Positions 1-10,060 of a stretch of 64,000 nucleotides of DNA are shown here, one piece after another (positions within the stretch are counted from its first letter, which is position 1; each line of letters starts with the position of its first letter). The stretch is from Larix kaempferi (lineage: Eukaryota > Streptophyta > Pinopsida > Pinales > Pinaceae). The translations under genes and the position numbers were made by a program. The stretch lies in assembly GCA_027924585.1 (NCBI GenBank), contig BSBM01000442.1, forward strand, positions 806,001 through 870,000, read 5' to 3'. The notes beneath the pieces were generated by a model, which worked only from the letters and a program-made list of their open reading frames with translations, was not told where the DNA came from and searched no databases.

Positions 1-954
1 AGACTAACCAAAGTTTATATGATGTGTTGCTTTGCTATTTGTGTTGGAAAGATGACTGCTATTCTAACAAGTTCCATTTCTGCAGCTTGTATTCCTTCTG
101 CTGTGATTGAGTTTCATGACATATGCAACCTCAAAATAATGGGAAAGGCTTTAAAAAATGAATGTATATGAAAAGGATGTGTTATTGATTCACATCATTT
201 TCCTTCTATTAAGAGTTGACATTTCTGTTTTGGCTACTACATGGTAGCTGGCCGTTGTCCTTGGAATCCTGAATTTTGCATGGAGTGCCATGGATTCTTG
301 TAATACTCCTGTTAGGACCATTCTGATGCTTATGAAATTTGATGGAAGATGACTTGTTCAATATGGCTTCAATGTTCATTATCTATTATCACGTGGCATA
401 TTCTTACAGAAAAAGTCGTGTGATTCATCCATGATTTTTCCACTACTAATGAACTATGCAGTCTCATATATATGCCCTGCATCTTGATTATTTGTTTAAT
501 TGTTGATTGAGTTTTTTGCTTCAAAATTGGGTGGTCTTAGCTTATTGATCAAAGCAATGGCTTGTTTATAATTATAGGTAGTGGAAGAAGGCTTAGTGGT
601 TTGGGAAGAGTGGCTTTGGCTGGACAAAATATAAAAAGGATGAACTCCATAAGCAGCAGTTATGTTCAATTTCATTGCCTAGTTTCTCCATAAAAGAGCC
701 GGATTGGAAACAATAGACCCTTGCATCTCTTCAAGATATATATATTGCTGTTCAAATTAATGGACAAAGATATGCTCGTCTTAATCGTTCAGAATGTTGT
801 ATTTGGTACCCGTCATGAATGGCTTGTCTTATCGAACAAAACAATAAATAACCAGCTATTTTTGACATCAAAATTTCAAAAAATAATAATTTTTTCGACA
901 ATATAAGCTATTTATTAATGGTTAGACATTATTACCATCATCAATGCAACCACA
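1..954. other. AT-rich sequence, no supported gene
   Basis: No coding region is supported. Around 577-693 a short open stretch follows a pyrimidine-poor AG that could be a decayed 3' splice site. Another frame at 583-715 reads like a protein tail (WFGKSGFGW...EPDWKQ) but has a stop near its start. Either could be an exon relic; neither is recognisable. Confidence 0.3.
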
Positions 955-1256
955 TGACATTCGATTTCAACTTTGGAGAAATGTGCTTAGTCTATAAACT
1001 AAACTAGGATGGCATTCGATTTCAACTTTTCGAGGAATGTTCTTAGTCTATAAACTGGATTGCAGGAACTAAAAAAAAATGGACATGGGATTTAGTTTCA
1101 TGGATTTTGTTCCTAATGGATGGATGACATTGGATTTCAACTTTTGGAGGATGACATTCGATTTCAAATTTTGGAGAAATGTGGGTTTTAGTCTGTAAAT
1201 TATGGATGCCATTTGATTTTGGAGAAATGTGGTTCTTAGTTCATAAACTTGGAATG
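955..1256. repeat. Degenerate tandem repeat, ~55-bp unit
   Basis: A motif close to TGACATTCGATTTCAACTTT, followed by GGAGAAATGTG and TTAGTCTATAAACT, recurs at about 955, 1009, 1127 (partial), 1153 and 1207. The middle copy is broken by unrelated AT-rich sequence. Units differ by substitutions and short indels, so the array is old. No coding content is seen. Confidence 0.6.
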
Positions 1257-1906
1257 CTAGAGCTAGTTATTTTGGGCTTTGGGATTTAGTTTCATGGATT
1301 GATTTGGGTCCTAAGTGTAATTTTGGTCTTGCAATCAATATGTGTGCAATTTTGAACCTAATCATTCAATTTGGTTCTTCATCGATTAAAAGTGGTGGTT
1401 CTTCTTTGATCAAGTGGGGTAACATAAGTTTGGTTTAACCACCTAAATGATGAAGGTAGGGAAATGTTTGAAATAATATATTAATTGAACTAGTGCCATC
1501 TAAAGTTTGTATAGAAAAACCATTGGAAATAAGATGTAATAGCAAACTTATGGTGGAATTCTATCCAAGACTTGAACATAAAAAGATGCACATAAGATTC
1601 ATCACATAGTAATAACTAAGTCATCAATTCATTGTTGCTTATCAATCCATGTTGACAAAACAATGTGGGTTATTCTTGTTTCTCTTTCAATACCATCATT
1701 TAATTCAGGCATTGTTATTTCATTATTTAAGTTAAAACGATGGCAGTGGGGTCTTATTTAGGTGCAGACAATGGGGACTTAAATGGTTTAAATTGGAAAC
1801 ACTATGATGCTATTGTTATTATCAGTGTTTTCATTCTGCCCTGGAAAACCTATTAATTAGAGAGACCATTAAATTGTTCTTCGAGCTCTTTTTCCCAATC
1901 TTTTTT
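1257..1906. other. AT-rich sequence, nothing recognised
   Basis: Only very short open frames occur and no repeat, promoter or mobile-element hallmark was recognised. Confidence 0.4.
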
Positions 1907-2075
1907 GTAATACACCAAGAGTTGGCACGTGATTACTATCTCTTTGTAATGCACCAAGAGTTGGCACGTGATTACTAAGTGTTAGCTTTATTTTTGTAAT
2001 GCACCAAGAGTTGGCACGTGATTACAAAGTGTTAACTTTATTGAAAGTAATGCACCAAGATGTGGCTTGTGATTA
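1907..2075. repeat. Four-unit minisatellite carrying CACGTG
   Basis: A 30-bp core (GTAATGCACCAAGAGTTGGC, then ACGTGATTAC) sits at 1907-1936, 1946-1975 and 1996-2025, with a decayed fourth copy at 2047-2075. Spacing is 39, 50 and 51 bp. The first three copies carry the palindrome CACGTG at 1926-1931, 1965-1970 and 2015-2020; in the fourth it has become CTTGTG. CACGTG is the plant G-box core recognised by bHLH and bZIP factors, but no gene lies next to it. Confidence 0.8.
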
Positions 2076-2157
2076 ATAAATGTTTATCATAAAAAAAAAA
2101 TCTTTCTACCCAATGGAAGCTCTTTAGAGCAAATCGATGCCTACAGTCCTAGATGGT

Positions 2158-3055
2158 ATTAAAGAACACCCACGTCAACTAAATTTTTAATTTAACCATC
2201 GGATCCATATCTATCAATTAGGATTTGAATTGAATTGAAAAAATAAATTTACTGGGTTTTTTTGGAGTATACACGATGAGATGATTTTCAAACCAAACTC
2301 AACTGATTTCACAGTTGGATAAAACCAGAGTTATAGCATTTTTTTTTTTCCAAATTTTGTTGCTAAGAATAAGGGTGTGTGTCTCATAACTCTACTTAGA
2401 AAAGACAATTCTGATTTTCATTTCTGCAGTATACCATTTTTCAACTTAGTTGTTTTAACCAGATGGTGGATTTGAATGTACTCAGTCCTCCCATGTAACA
2501 TTGGTTTTTTATTCGCGTAGTCTAAAAGTTTTACGATTTCAAATGGAAAAAAAATGATTTTTCAAGCACAATTTTGAAAACATCCGGCATAAATTTTTAA
2601 AATCCTAGTTACAACTTTCAAACTCTGAAATTTTGGGTGTCTGGGGTTTTTGGTGGTGTTAAATCTGTTTCTACCATCAAAATCAACATTAAAAAAACAG
2701 TTAATTTCAGATTTTGCAAAATAAAAAACACCGGATTCCGGTGAAAAGCCCTGCCCGGGCCAAATCGTCGAATTTTTAGACAGCTCCTTTTTTATTAGTT
2801 GGATACAATTTGATTGTCTCTAAAGAGGGATATAGCTTGAACTTTTAAAAGGTTCATGTTACTAGGAACCCTCAGCAATACCACTTTACATGTTGAATAC
2901 AATCTGCCTTTATGCTATGCTTCTATAGAGGACAATGCAACATTTAGTTATTAATAATCCACTAAATTACTTACATGCTGATTCTGTCATTAATGCAACC
3001 TCTCTCAATTGAAATGTTTGTACTCAACCAATTTGAAGTGACCACCTTAATTGAG
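2158..3055. repeat. Diverged tandem duplication, copy A (holds a MITE)
   Basis: This stretch aligns along its length with 3076-3745: shared AACCATCGGA.CCATAT, GATGAGATGATTTTCA, TTGTTGCTAAGAA and AAAAGGTTCATGT blocks occur in the same order. Copy A is longer because a 274-bp MITE sits at 2514-2787. The copies are clearly diverged. No protein is recognisable, so the unit may be a non-coding part of an unknown element. Confidence 0.75.
2505..2796. mobile_element. Mutator-like MITE with 9-bp target duplication
   Basis: The insert is 2514-2787 (274 bp), flanked by the perfect 9-bp duplication TTTTTTATT at 2505-2513 and 2788-2796. Near its ends are inverted repeats: 2520-2539 (GTCTAAAA..TT..ACGATTT) matches the reverse complement of 2762-2781 at 17 of 20 positions. 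The paralogous copy at 3076-3745 lacks the insert and reads straight through the empty site. No ORF is present. A 9-bp TSD and ~20-bp TIRs fit non-autonomous Mutator-like elements. The interior holds a short palindrome (CACCGGATTCCGGTG) near 2730. Confidence 0.8.
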
Positions 3056-3075
3056 TTACCAAGACCCAAAACAAT

Positions 3076-3745
3076 TGAATAAGATCCAAGTCAACTAAGT
3101 TATTGATTTAACCATCGGAACCATATCGATCAATTATGATCTGAATTGAATTAAAAGGAGATGAATTTAAGGGTTTGTTTGGAGCAAACATATATGATGA
3201 GATGATTTTCATATGGAACTTAACTGATTTCATAGTTGGATTAGATCACAAAGTTACAGTTAAAAAATGTATCAAATTTTGTTGCTAAGAACGAGGATGG
3301 ACACCTCACCACGTTCCTTGGAAAAGACAAATCCCTCATATTTACAGCTAAGTATGGCATCCAAATCTGATTTTCATTTATGTAGTGTACCACTTTGACT
3401 AAATGTTTTTGCCATCTTTTGCTAAAAAGATGGTGGATCAGAATGTACTTGGCCCTCTCATATACCATTGGATCCTTTATTAGTTGGATACACTTTGATT
3501 GCCTTAATAAGGGGGTGTGGGTTGAGCTTATAAAAGGTTCATGTCACTAAGAACCCTCCTTGATGATACCACTCTACATGTTGAATACTATCTACCTTTA
3601 TATTATGCTTTTGTGGAGGATAATGCAACAATCATTTACTTAATAATAATCCATGGAATTACTTATGTGCCGATTTCTCTCATCAATGCAACCTTGTCCA
3701 ATTGAAATCTTTTACCCAACCAATTTAAGTGATCACCTTGAACAC
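3076..3745. repeat. Diverged tandem duplication, copy B (empty site)
   Basis: Second copy of the unit seen at 2158-3055, without the MITE. It serves as the empty-site reference: CATTGGATCC runs directly into TTTATTAGTTGGATAC where copy A has the insertion. No supported coding content. Confidence 0.7.
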
Positions 3746-3810
3746 ATTCCAGTCAATGTAGTGTGCATTCCACATGCCTTAAGATTTTCTTTTTGCTTTC
3801 TAGTACAATT

Positions 3811-4010
3811 TTATAGTTTTCCATGAGACAACCCATTTGCATAACTCAAATTTGGTCTTGCCACAGTAAGGTGGATCAAATTCCCCATGAGTTGCCTGCA
3901 TAAAGTTTCATCTACTGACTTTATATAATCATAAATTGATGACTTTGTTTTAGTAGTTAATAGGATATTCTTTTGACCTAATTCAAGAATTGAAGGGTTT
4001 CTCACAGCCT
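3811..4010 (-). pseudogene. Copia reverse transcriptase/RNase H fragment
   Basis: Reverse-strand translation gives ETLCRQLMGNLIHLTVARPN followed by LSYANGL. This matches the hallmark block between RT and RNase H of Ty1/copia polyproteins (typically YRQLVGSLIYLT.TRPD.SYAV). Only ~65 codons are recognisable. There is no adjoining integrase, catalytic YVDD box or LTR, so it is an isolated relic. The sense strand of the original element was minus. Confidence 0.75.
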
Positions 4011-4087
4011 CTTCCCGAGATCGAGAACAACCAAAATATCCCTAACTTATTCTTTTCCTCCCTCTTAAAACCTTCTTCCTCCCCTTT

Positions 4088-4118
4088 GCGTGGATGACTC
4101 CACTTGTCATCCATGCAA
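4088..4118. other. Short inverted repeat (hairpin)
   Basis: TGCGTGGATGAC at 4088-4099 is the reverse complement of 4107-4118 at 11 of 12 positions, with a 7-base loop. No terminator or miRNA context was found; it may be a remnant of TIR-type element ends. Confidence 0.5.
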
Positions 4119-4820
4119 GGATCAATGCATGCACTAACCCCCCTAGATTAATTAATTAAATTTTAATTATTTAACCCTTAATTTAGTTAGTGCACTTGTA
4201 ATGGTTTTCCCTATTTTATAATGAGTAATTTGTTTGTGTGCAACTTACAATATATGTATCCATATACATTTTTCATTAGTTTACTAGGCTACAAGGCAAT
4301 GGTATGGCCAATTTCTTGCAAAATTCTTGAGAACATTCTTCTACAAGAAAAATGGGTGTAATTCTAGTTCGAGAATGTTTTTTGTGAGAAACAAAAGTGT
4401 TGATATTGAAGTTAGATATAGAGAATACGATCTTCTATATTTTAGTGCATGTAGCAATGCTAATTGATGCCAGCCTATGTACTATTATAGTACAACATTC
4501 ATTCATGACCATAAGTGTTTTAATCAACTTTTAAATAGCCCTTGGTAGTTCCTATAGCCATCAATATCAATTCGAATGCAACACCACCACCACCACCTTT
4601 GGGGCCTTCAACCGTATTTTGGTAGAGATATATTGTGGGAAACATATTATTAGTAACGCTTAGGTGCATAGTGTACAACCACAAAAAGCAAGGTAAATTC
4701 TCCATGAATGAATTCCTGACTATCTTTATGACACTGCCAAACCTTGAAATTTGGTTTCATGATGACTTAAATGGTTGGCATGGTCATACAATTGTCTATC
4801 AACTTTTGATTTTTTCTCTT
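4119..4820. other. AT-rich sequence, nothing recognised
   Basis: Contains a short CCA/ACC run near 4573-4597 but no supported gene or element. Confidence 0.35.
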
Positions 4821-5210
4821 AGCAGCTAAGAAGCTTATTTTCCACAAAAATAAAACCTTTGTTTGACTTGCATCAAAATAAACAACCGGGATATCGACCT
4901 AACCCAAAATATCTATGTCATGCTAGAGACATTGAACTCAATCTTTAGTCTTACAACCTTCTGCACTTACTATAATGTTTAGTTGATACAAAATGTAAAA
5001 CAACGAGAATTTATACAAAGCTTAGTTCCCAATGTAGTAAAAGCTCATCTTCCTTGTTGGCGAGCACGTTTTCCTTAAAATTAGGGTTATGTATTTTGTA
5101 TATAACTAATACCAAAGATGGTAGGGAAGGATGATCCATTAAGTGAATTTCTAATAGAAACAAGTACTATAATATATACTATTTTGAGCTAAGGTTTTGA
5201 TTATTTCCTA
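4821..5210. repeat. ~390-bp tandem duplication, unit 1
   Basis: Aligns almost end to end with 5211-5600. Shared blocks include AATAAAACC, GATATC.ACCTAACCCAAAA, CTTCCTTGTTGG.GAGCAC, ACTAATACCAAAGA and TGAGCTAAGGTTTTGATTATT. Substitutions and small indels are scattered throughout. No coding content is recognised. Confidence 0.8.
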
Positions 5211-5600
5211 AGCAACAAAGAATTTTATTTTCCATAGAAATAAAACCCCTTGTTCACCTTGCATCAAATTAAACAACTAGGATATCAACCTAACCCAAAA
5301 CATCTATATCATGCTAGTGACAATGAACTCAATCTTTATGCTTACAATCTTTTGCACTTACTTTTATGTTCAAATGATACAAAATGTAAAACAATGTTAA
5401 TTAGTACATAACTCCCAACGTAGTAAAAACTCAACTTCCTTGTTGGTGAGCACATTTGCCTTAAACTTAGGGTTATCCATTTTCTATGTAACTAATACCA
5501 AAGAGGGCAGGGAAGAATGTATTAGTTGAGTGAATCTCTAGTAAAAATGAGTAATATAATATATATTGTTTGAGCTAAGGTTTTGATTATTTCATGAGCC
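5211..5600. repeat. ~390-bp tandem duplication, unit 2
   Basis: Second unit of the duplication, abutting the first directly at AGC-A-AC-AAAG. It ends with the same TTTTGATTATTTC block that ends unit 1. Confidence 0.8.
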
Positions 5601-6444
5601 ATATGTAATAAGATCACTTATAGAAGGTTGTTTACATTATTCCCAAGAGTTATATGGGGCATAAGTAATCCCGTATATTTTATTCGATAAGGATTGAATA
5701 AGGTCACAAGAATGATATAATACCTATTCACTTTGCAAAACATGGCATTCACTTTTATTAGTATTATGGAGTATGAGGGTGGCATCTCTTCCATTGCACT
5801 AGGGAACAATTTTAATTGAACTTGTGATTTTTTACTTGCTTATACCAATTTTGCTGATGTAGATATGATCTTAGTGAATCTATTCACAACTAGTGCTTCA
5901 TTCTCATTCTCTTGGTAGGTTGCTTAAGTGTTTTGGGTTGTTTATCCCATGGGATCATCAAAACATAGGTTATTAGATATTTGTTTCTCAGTGGGTTTTA
6001 ATGTTGTTGCTATGAATTCTATTGTCATTGGGGTGTAAGGTGGTAGAGTTTTCATGTATGGGTTTTGGATGCATGTCCATATTTCATTCCACATAATCAT
6101 GCCACCTTTGTTATTTCAATAATGATATCCTTAAATTTAGTACAACAACATGCAAATACGAGTTTTTAGCCTTTTCTTCTTATCCTTGTAGGTCCTTTAT
6201 CAAGCATTTTTCCTCGATTGTCTATTTATTTATTTTTCCTATCTTACTAGGATTGCTTACTACTTCTTATGTTAGGAATCATAAATCTGCACATGCTTCA
6301 TTTGACTAAATCCAAGATTAAATTGAGAGACAATAAGATAATTGATTAATGTCCACAAGTGACCAAAATAAGTTAAAAAGTTTATTTCATGATAGAATAA
6401 CCAAATTTTTAGACGTCTTTCATTTTGAGTAGTTGGGTCAACAT
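5601..6444. other. No supported gene
   Basis: A minus-strand open frame at 5618-5809 (LVTLFNPYRIKYTGLL) has a protein-like composition and might be an element relic, but it matches no family I can name. The rest is AT-rich and uninformative. Confidence 0.3.
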
Positions 6445-6663
6445 TAATAATAATAGTAATAATCTAATTCTAAGGTCACAACCAAGCCAAACACCAAATT
6501 GATGTATGAGACCCCCTTGTTTGTGGAACAAGGGCCCTCCTGTGCATAGTGATTTGAATGCTAAATTCTATGGAGGTGTACATACCCTACCCTCTCCAGA
6601 TTAGAACCTACGACCTCCTAGGAGGAAACACATGTTCTTAATCGTTAGGCCCATTCAAGTTGT
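6445..6663 (-). mobile_element. tRNA-derived SINE, copy 1
   Basis: On the minus strand the unit begins near 6663 with a tRNA-like head: an A-box-like GGCCTAACGATTAAG, then a B-box-like GGTTCTAATC about 35 bases later. It ends in a (TTA)n-type tail, seen as TAATAATAATAG on the plus strand at 6445. It is the same unit as 6871-7088. The promoter boxes have decayed. No clear TSD was found. Confidence 0.7.
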
Positions 6664-6870
6664 ACCGATAATTGAAATTTACAATGTGCTTGTCTATAGA
6701 ATCAAACATGCCTTCTAGGCTTTGAAGTGTCCAAATTTTTTGTGTAAACCCTAACCTTTGTAACAACTACCATTGAATTATGTATCCCCTATAACTCCAA
6801 TATTATAATCCTTATTGTTGATAACATCCTCGAGCACTTAATTACTATAACGCATATGAAAATTAATTTG

Positions 6871-7088
6871 TAATAATAATAATAATCTATTTTTAAGGTC
6901 ATCGCCAAGTGAGACACCAATTTGGTGTATGAGACTCCCTTGTTTGTGTGGCAAGGGACCCCCCTCTGTGCAGGGATTTAACTGCTAAAGTCTACAAAGA
7001 TGTACATACCCTACCCCTCTCTGGATTTGAACCCGTGACCTCTTAGGAAGGAACACATGTTCTTAACCGTTAGGCCCATTCAAGCTGT
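6871..7088 (-). mobile_element. tRNA-derived SINE, copy 2
   Basis: Read on the minus strand from about 7088: GGCCTAACGGTTAAG resembles the tRNA A box and GGGTTCAAATCC (7023-7034) resembles the B box, at tRNA-like spacing. A ~150-bp unrelated body follows, then a (TTA)n tail at 6871-6886. The two internal RNA polymerase III boxes are closer to consensus than in copy 1. Both copies share the body, for example the TGTACATACCCTACC block, so this is a repeat family and not a stray tRNA pseudogene. TSDs were not resolved. Confidence 0.75.
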
Positions 7089-7124
7089 AATAAGTTCAAA
7101 CTTTAAGATGATATGAAAAGAATA

Positions 7125-8075
7125 TCTCTCCAGGATTGACGTTGCCTTGCGTGCGTGGGGATGGGAGGAATTGGACTCAAATATGGAAGTCAGCAGTTGA
7201 TTTAAATCTACCGAAACCTAGAGGTTGATTGGAATGGTTATCTCCACCTTCAACGCTATTCACATTTCTCATGAAGGAGATGATTTGCTCTGGTCAAACT
7301 ATTAGGCCACGGGCCAGCTAACTTCTAAGCAAGGTTACACAGCTTTGGTCACATCTCCTCGAGACAAAGACAAAAAATGGTGGCAGCCTTTGATATGGAA
7401 ACTTATGTGCCCGTTTAAGATAAATATTTTTGCATGGTTGGCCCCATCCAATAAAATTTTAACATGGGCCAACGACCTTAAACATAACTTGCAGGGGTCC
7501 AAATCGATGCATCTATGCAAATCACAGGAAGAAACTGGAGGTCCAGAATTTCGAAACATGGCTCAATGATCTGATGATAAGCTCCTTCAATGCTTTGTCA
7601 TTTGGGGTCTTTCGGTTGTAGAAATGAATTAATTTTTGATGATGAGGCTTCGATTGTATCCTTCATGGCGCTCAAGGTTAGAACGCTTTTTAAAGAGTGT
7701 GGCATTGATTCCAAACAATCCGCAGTCAGAGTTTTAAAGGAACCCATAATCAATCATTCTTATGCTTTGGGGGTTCTTCGACGGAGCTTGTTAAGAATTC
7801 CCGAGTGTACGTGGAGCTGGATCCATATTATTAGTTAACCACAATCATTATTTCACTCTCAAGTTTAGTGGTGCCAGAGGCACCTACAACAGTGAGGAAG
7901 CTATAGCTTTGTGGATTCTTATTAGGTTTTCTCTGTCACAAGGTCTCTCAGATCTTCAAATTCCTGGTGACCCAAAAATGCTGATTGATTGGTGCAATAA
8001 GTTGATCATAATTTTCAACGTTGTTTTGAATCCATAACTGGATAGAATCAAGGAAGTTAGAGACATGCATATTTG
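7125..8075 (+). pseudogene. LINE pol C-terminal relic (zf-RVT and RNase H)
   Basis: Translations in several frames give, in order, DDLLWS..ATGQLTSKQGY and WWQPLIWKLMCPFKINIFAW (the zf-RVT region after plant LINE reverse transcriptases), HLCKSQEETGGPEF (damaged zinc-binding part), CRNELIFDDEASIVSFMALK, then an RNase H-like segment with EEAIALWILI and GDPKMLIDW. Several stops and frameshifts separate the blocks. Endonuclease and RT core are absent upstream, so this is a truncated plus-strand copy of a different LINE lineage from the one at 41.8-47.1 kb. Confidence 0.8.
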
Positions 8076-8470
8076 TAATCAAAAGAAGCAATAAGTCTGG
8101 AGGAAGGCACCCTTATCTCTTAGGAGTTCTCAAACAACACTTATTGCCTCCAATTCATCATTTTCTTATCTAAATATAGGATCTAGACCTAGGCAACAAT
8201 CAATCAAAGTATGAAAAAGAATGTAAAGCACTGTTCCTACGAGAGATCTGCATTGTCTTTAAATTAGAAGTCGGAATATTGTAATAATGACCCAAACTTA
8301 TAGAAAACAATGAATATGAACGATGTATATTTTGATTTCTTTTTTGAAATAGTAAATATAAGATTTTTTTTTGGAATATATATGTGTCTATTTACTTGGT
8401 TTTAAGGTTCTACTTATACAATTCCAAATGATGTATTCATTTATTACATGCATGGTTTATAGACCATAAT
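8076..8470. other. AT-rich junction, nothing recognised
   Basis: Lies between the LINE relic and gypsy copy A. Probably the 3' non-coding part of one or both; no element end could be fixed. Confidence 0.35.
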
Positions 8471-8479
8471 TTTATGTAA

Positions 8480-8850
8480 CATAGGCTCATAAATGATAGA
8501 ATTAGCTAAAGAATCAACCAATGCATTAAATATTTTTGGAATGTGAATGCATGTAATAAATTCAAAATTTCCGTTCGAAAAGACATATCCTTAAAACTTT
8601 TTATAAAGGCAAGGATCACAAACTTGATAAACATTGTTTAATTGAGTCACTACTAAATGAAAACACAAATAGATGATGATGTGTTCAATGCCGATAATCA
8701 TAGCCTCTATGAGAAGTTGGATAACAACACTATACTCAACGACATTGATGACATTGTTGGTTGCAGCACCAAGAAAAACACTACCATAATTCACAAGTTG
8801 GTTAGTAGTTGAAAAAATTACCCATGTAGAAAAAGCAATGTTCCGAGTGT
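8480..8850 (-). pseudogene. RNase H-like domain 3' of integrase (gypsy A)
   Basis: Minus-strand translation gives GSVFLGAATNNVINVVEYSV, LLIEAMIIGI, HLVVTQLNNVYQVCDPCLY and further on FITCIHIPKIF-like blocks. These fit the order of an RNase H fold: the (N-x-x-EY) helix region, the strand carrying the D-x-x-LVV-x-Q pattern, then the closing segment. The same set occurs at 24000-24440 in copy B, also after integrase. The first catalytic-Asp segment is degraded. It could be an additional (archaeal-like) RNase H as known in Tat-type gypsy elements; that assignment is inferred. Confidence 0.65.
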
Positions 8851-8999
8851 GATGACTAGTTCCATATGCAAATCATAGGTATGAAGGTGCATTGGATTTC
8901 ATTTGTAAAGGTAATACCAAAGCATGATAAGTAACCACCCAAACCAAGGTTAGATCTAAAAAAAAGCTTGTCTAAAATACAAGTTTTAGAGTACATGTT

Positions 9000-10060
9000 A
9001 CAAGGAATCACAAAGCCACTATTGCTTCACACATCTTAATTCTTTAAGTAGAGCTCATTGTGAGGCTCTACCAAAAACCATTCATAGTCCAATAAATCAT
9101 ATTCCTACTTTAACAACACATGACTCCCATTGTAAGGCTCGCAACATATAGGTTCAAATTTCCCTACCCCTAATTTATCATTGTCTTGGTCATAAACCAA
9201 GACTAAGTCACATTAAAAAAAGATCTTAGGATGATTTGGCATGTTTCTTACGAGTTTTGTTAGCTACTATGGCATATTAATGGTTCTCATTGAGTTTTTC
9301 TAAGTATACAAGATCTTTTTCTTTGGATAAAGTATCAAGGAGGAATCCGACTGCTAGTTTTAATGAAGGTATTTTACATTCAATTGATAGCACTACTTCC
9401 ATGCGATGTACAAGTTGGAAAGGAGTAAATCCCATGGAATTTTTTACATAATTTTAGTATGCCTATAGAACATAAAAAAATATTAAGTTCCAATTGGTTT
9501 TGTTTCTATTTACTATACTCCGTTACATAGTTTTCAAGACTTTGTTCATAGCTTCTACCTAGCCATTGGATTGAGGATAGTAAAGTGAAAAATGCTCTTG
9601 CCAAAAACACAACTTGTCAATTAATTTTGACCTCATATAATTTTAGAAAATAGATCCATGATTCATGATGAATTCTCTAGGGACACCAAACTAAGTATGG
9701 TTAAATGTGAAAAGTCTTGTTGTAGTTTCATCATTAGTTGAAGTGGGCATGGCCTTGACACACATGGCGAAGTATTCCACAACCATTATAATGTAATGAT
9801 GATGGTTAACTGAGGATTTCTTACACATCATGAAACCAACTGCCCACTTTGAAAAGGGTATGACAATAACTATAGGGTCAATATGAGTAGGGGGAGTGCA
9901 CAGTTTCCTGGTAAAGACTTGACAAGGGTGGCACTTTTGGATTGCTTTAATGCAATATTTGAAAATGGAGGGACAAAAGGAACCCGTGTAATATTTTATG
10001 GGATATTTACATATCGGAAAGATGACCACCACATGATCCAGTGTTGGCATCATTCAAAAC
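9000..10060 (-). pseudogene. Gypsy integrase (copy A)
   Basis: The minus-strand frame at 10053-9691 carries FCPSIFKYCIKAIQKCHPCQ (end of the HHCC zinc finger), IPFSKWAVGF and HHHYIIMVVEYFAMCVKAMP (region of the first catalytic Asp; V-D has become V-E). Further left, other frames give HFSLYYPQSNG.VEAMNKVL (the catalytic Glu helix) and DLVLVYDQDNDKLG (C-terminal beta barrel). Frameshifts and stops separate the blocks. Integration activity is not expected. Confidence 0.8.

Noticed and set aside
577-693. Terminal exon of a host gene
   Set aside because: Splice-site-like AG lacks a pyrimidine tract, no upstream exon is found and the protein is unrecognised.
7023-7078. A functional tRNA gene
   Set aside because: A- and B-box-like sequences exist, but no cloverleaf closes and the body repeats at 6445-6663; a SINE head explains it.
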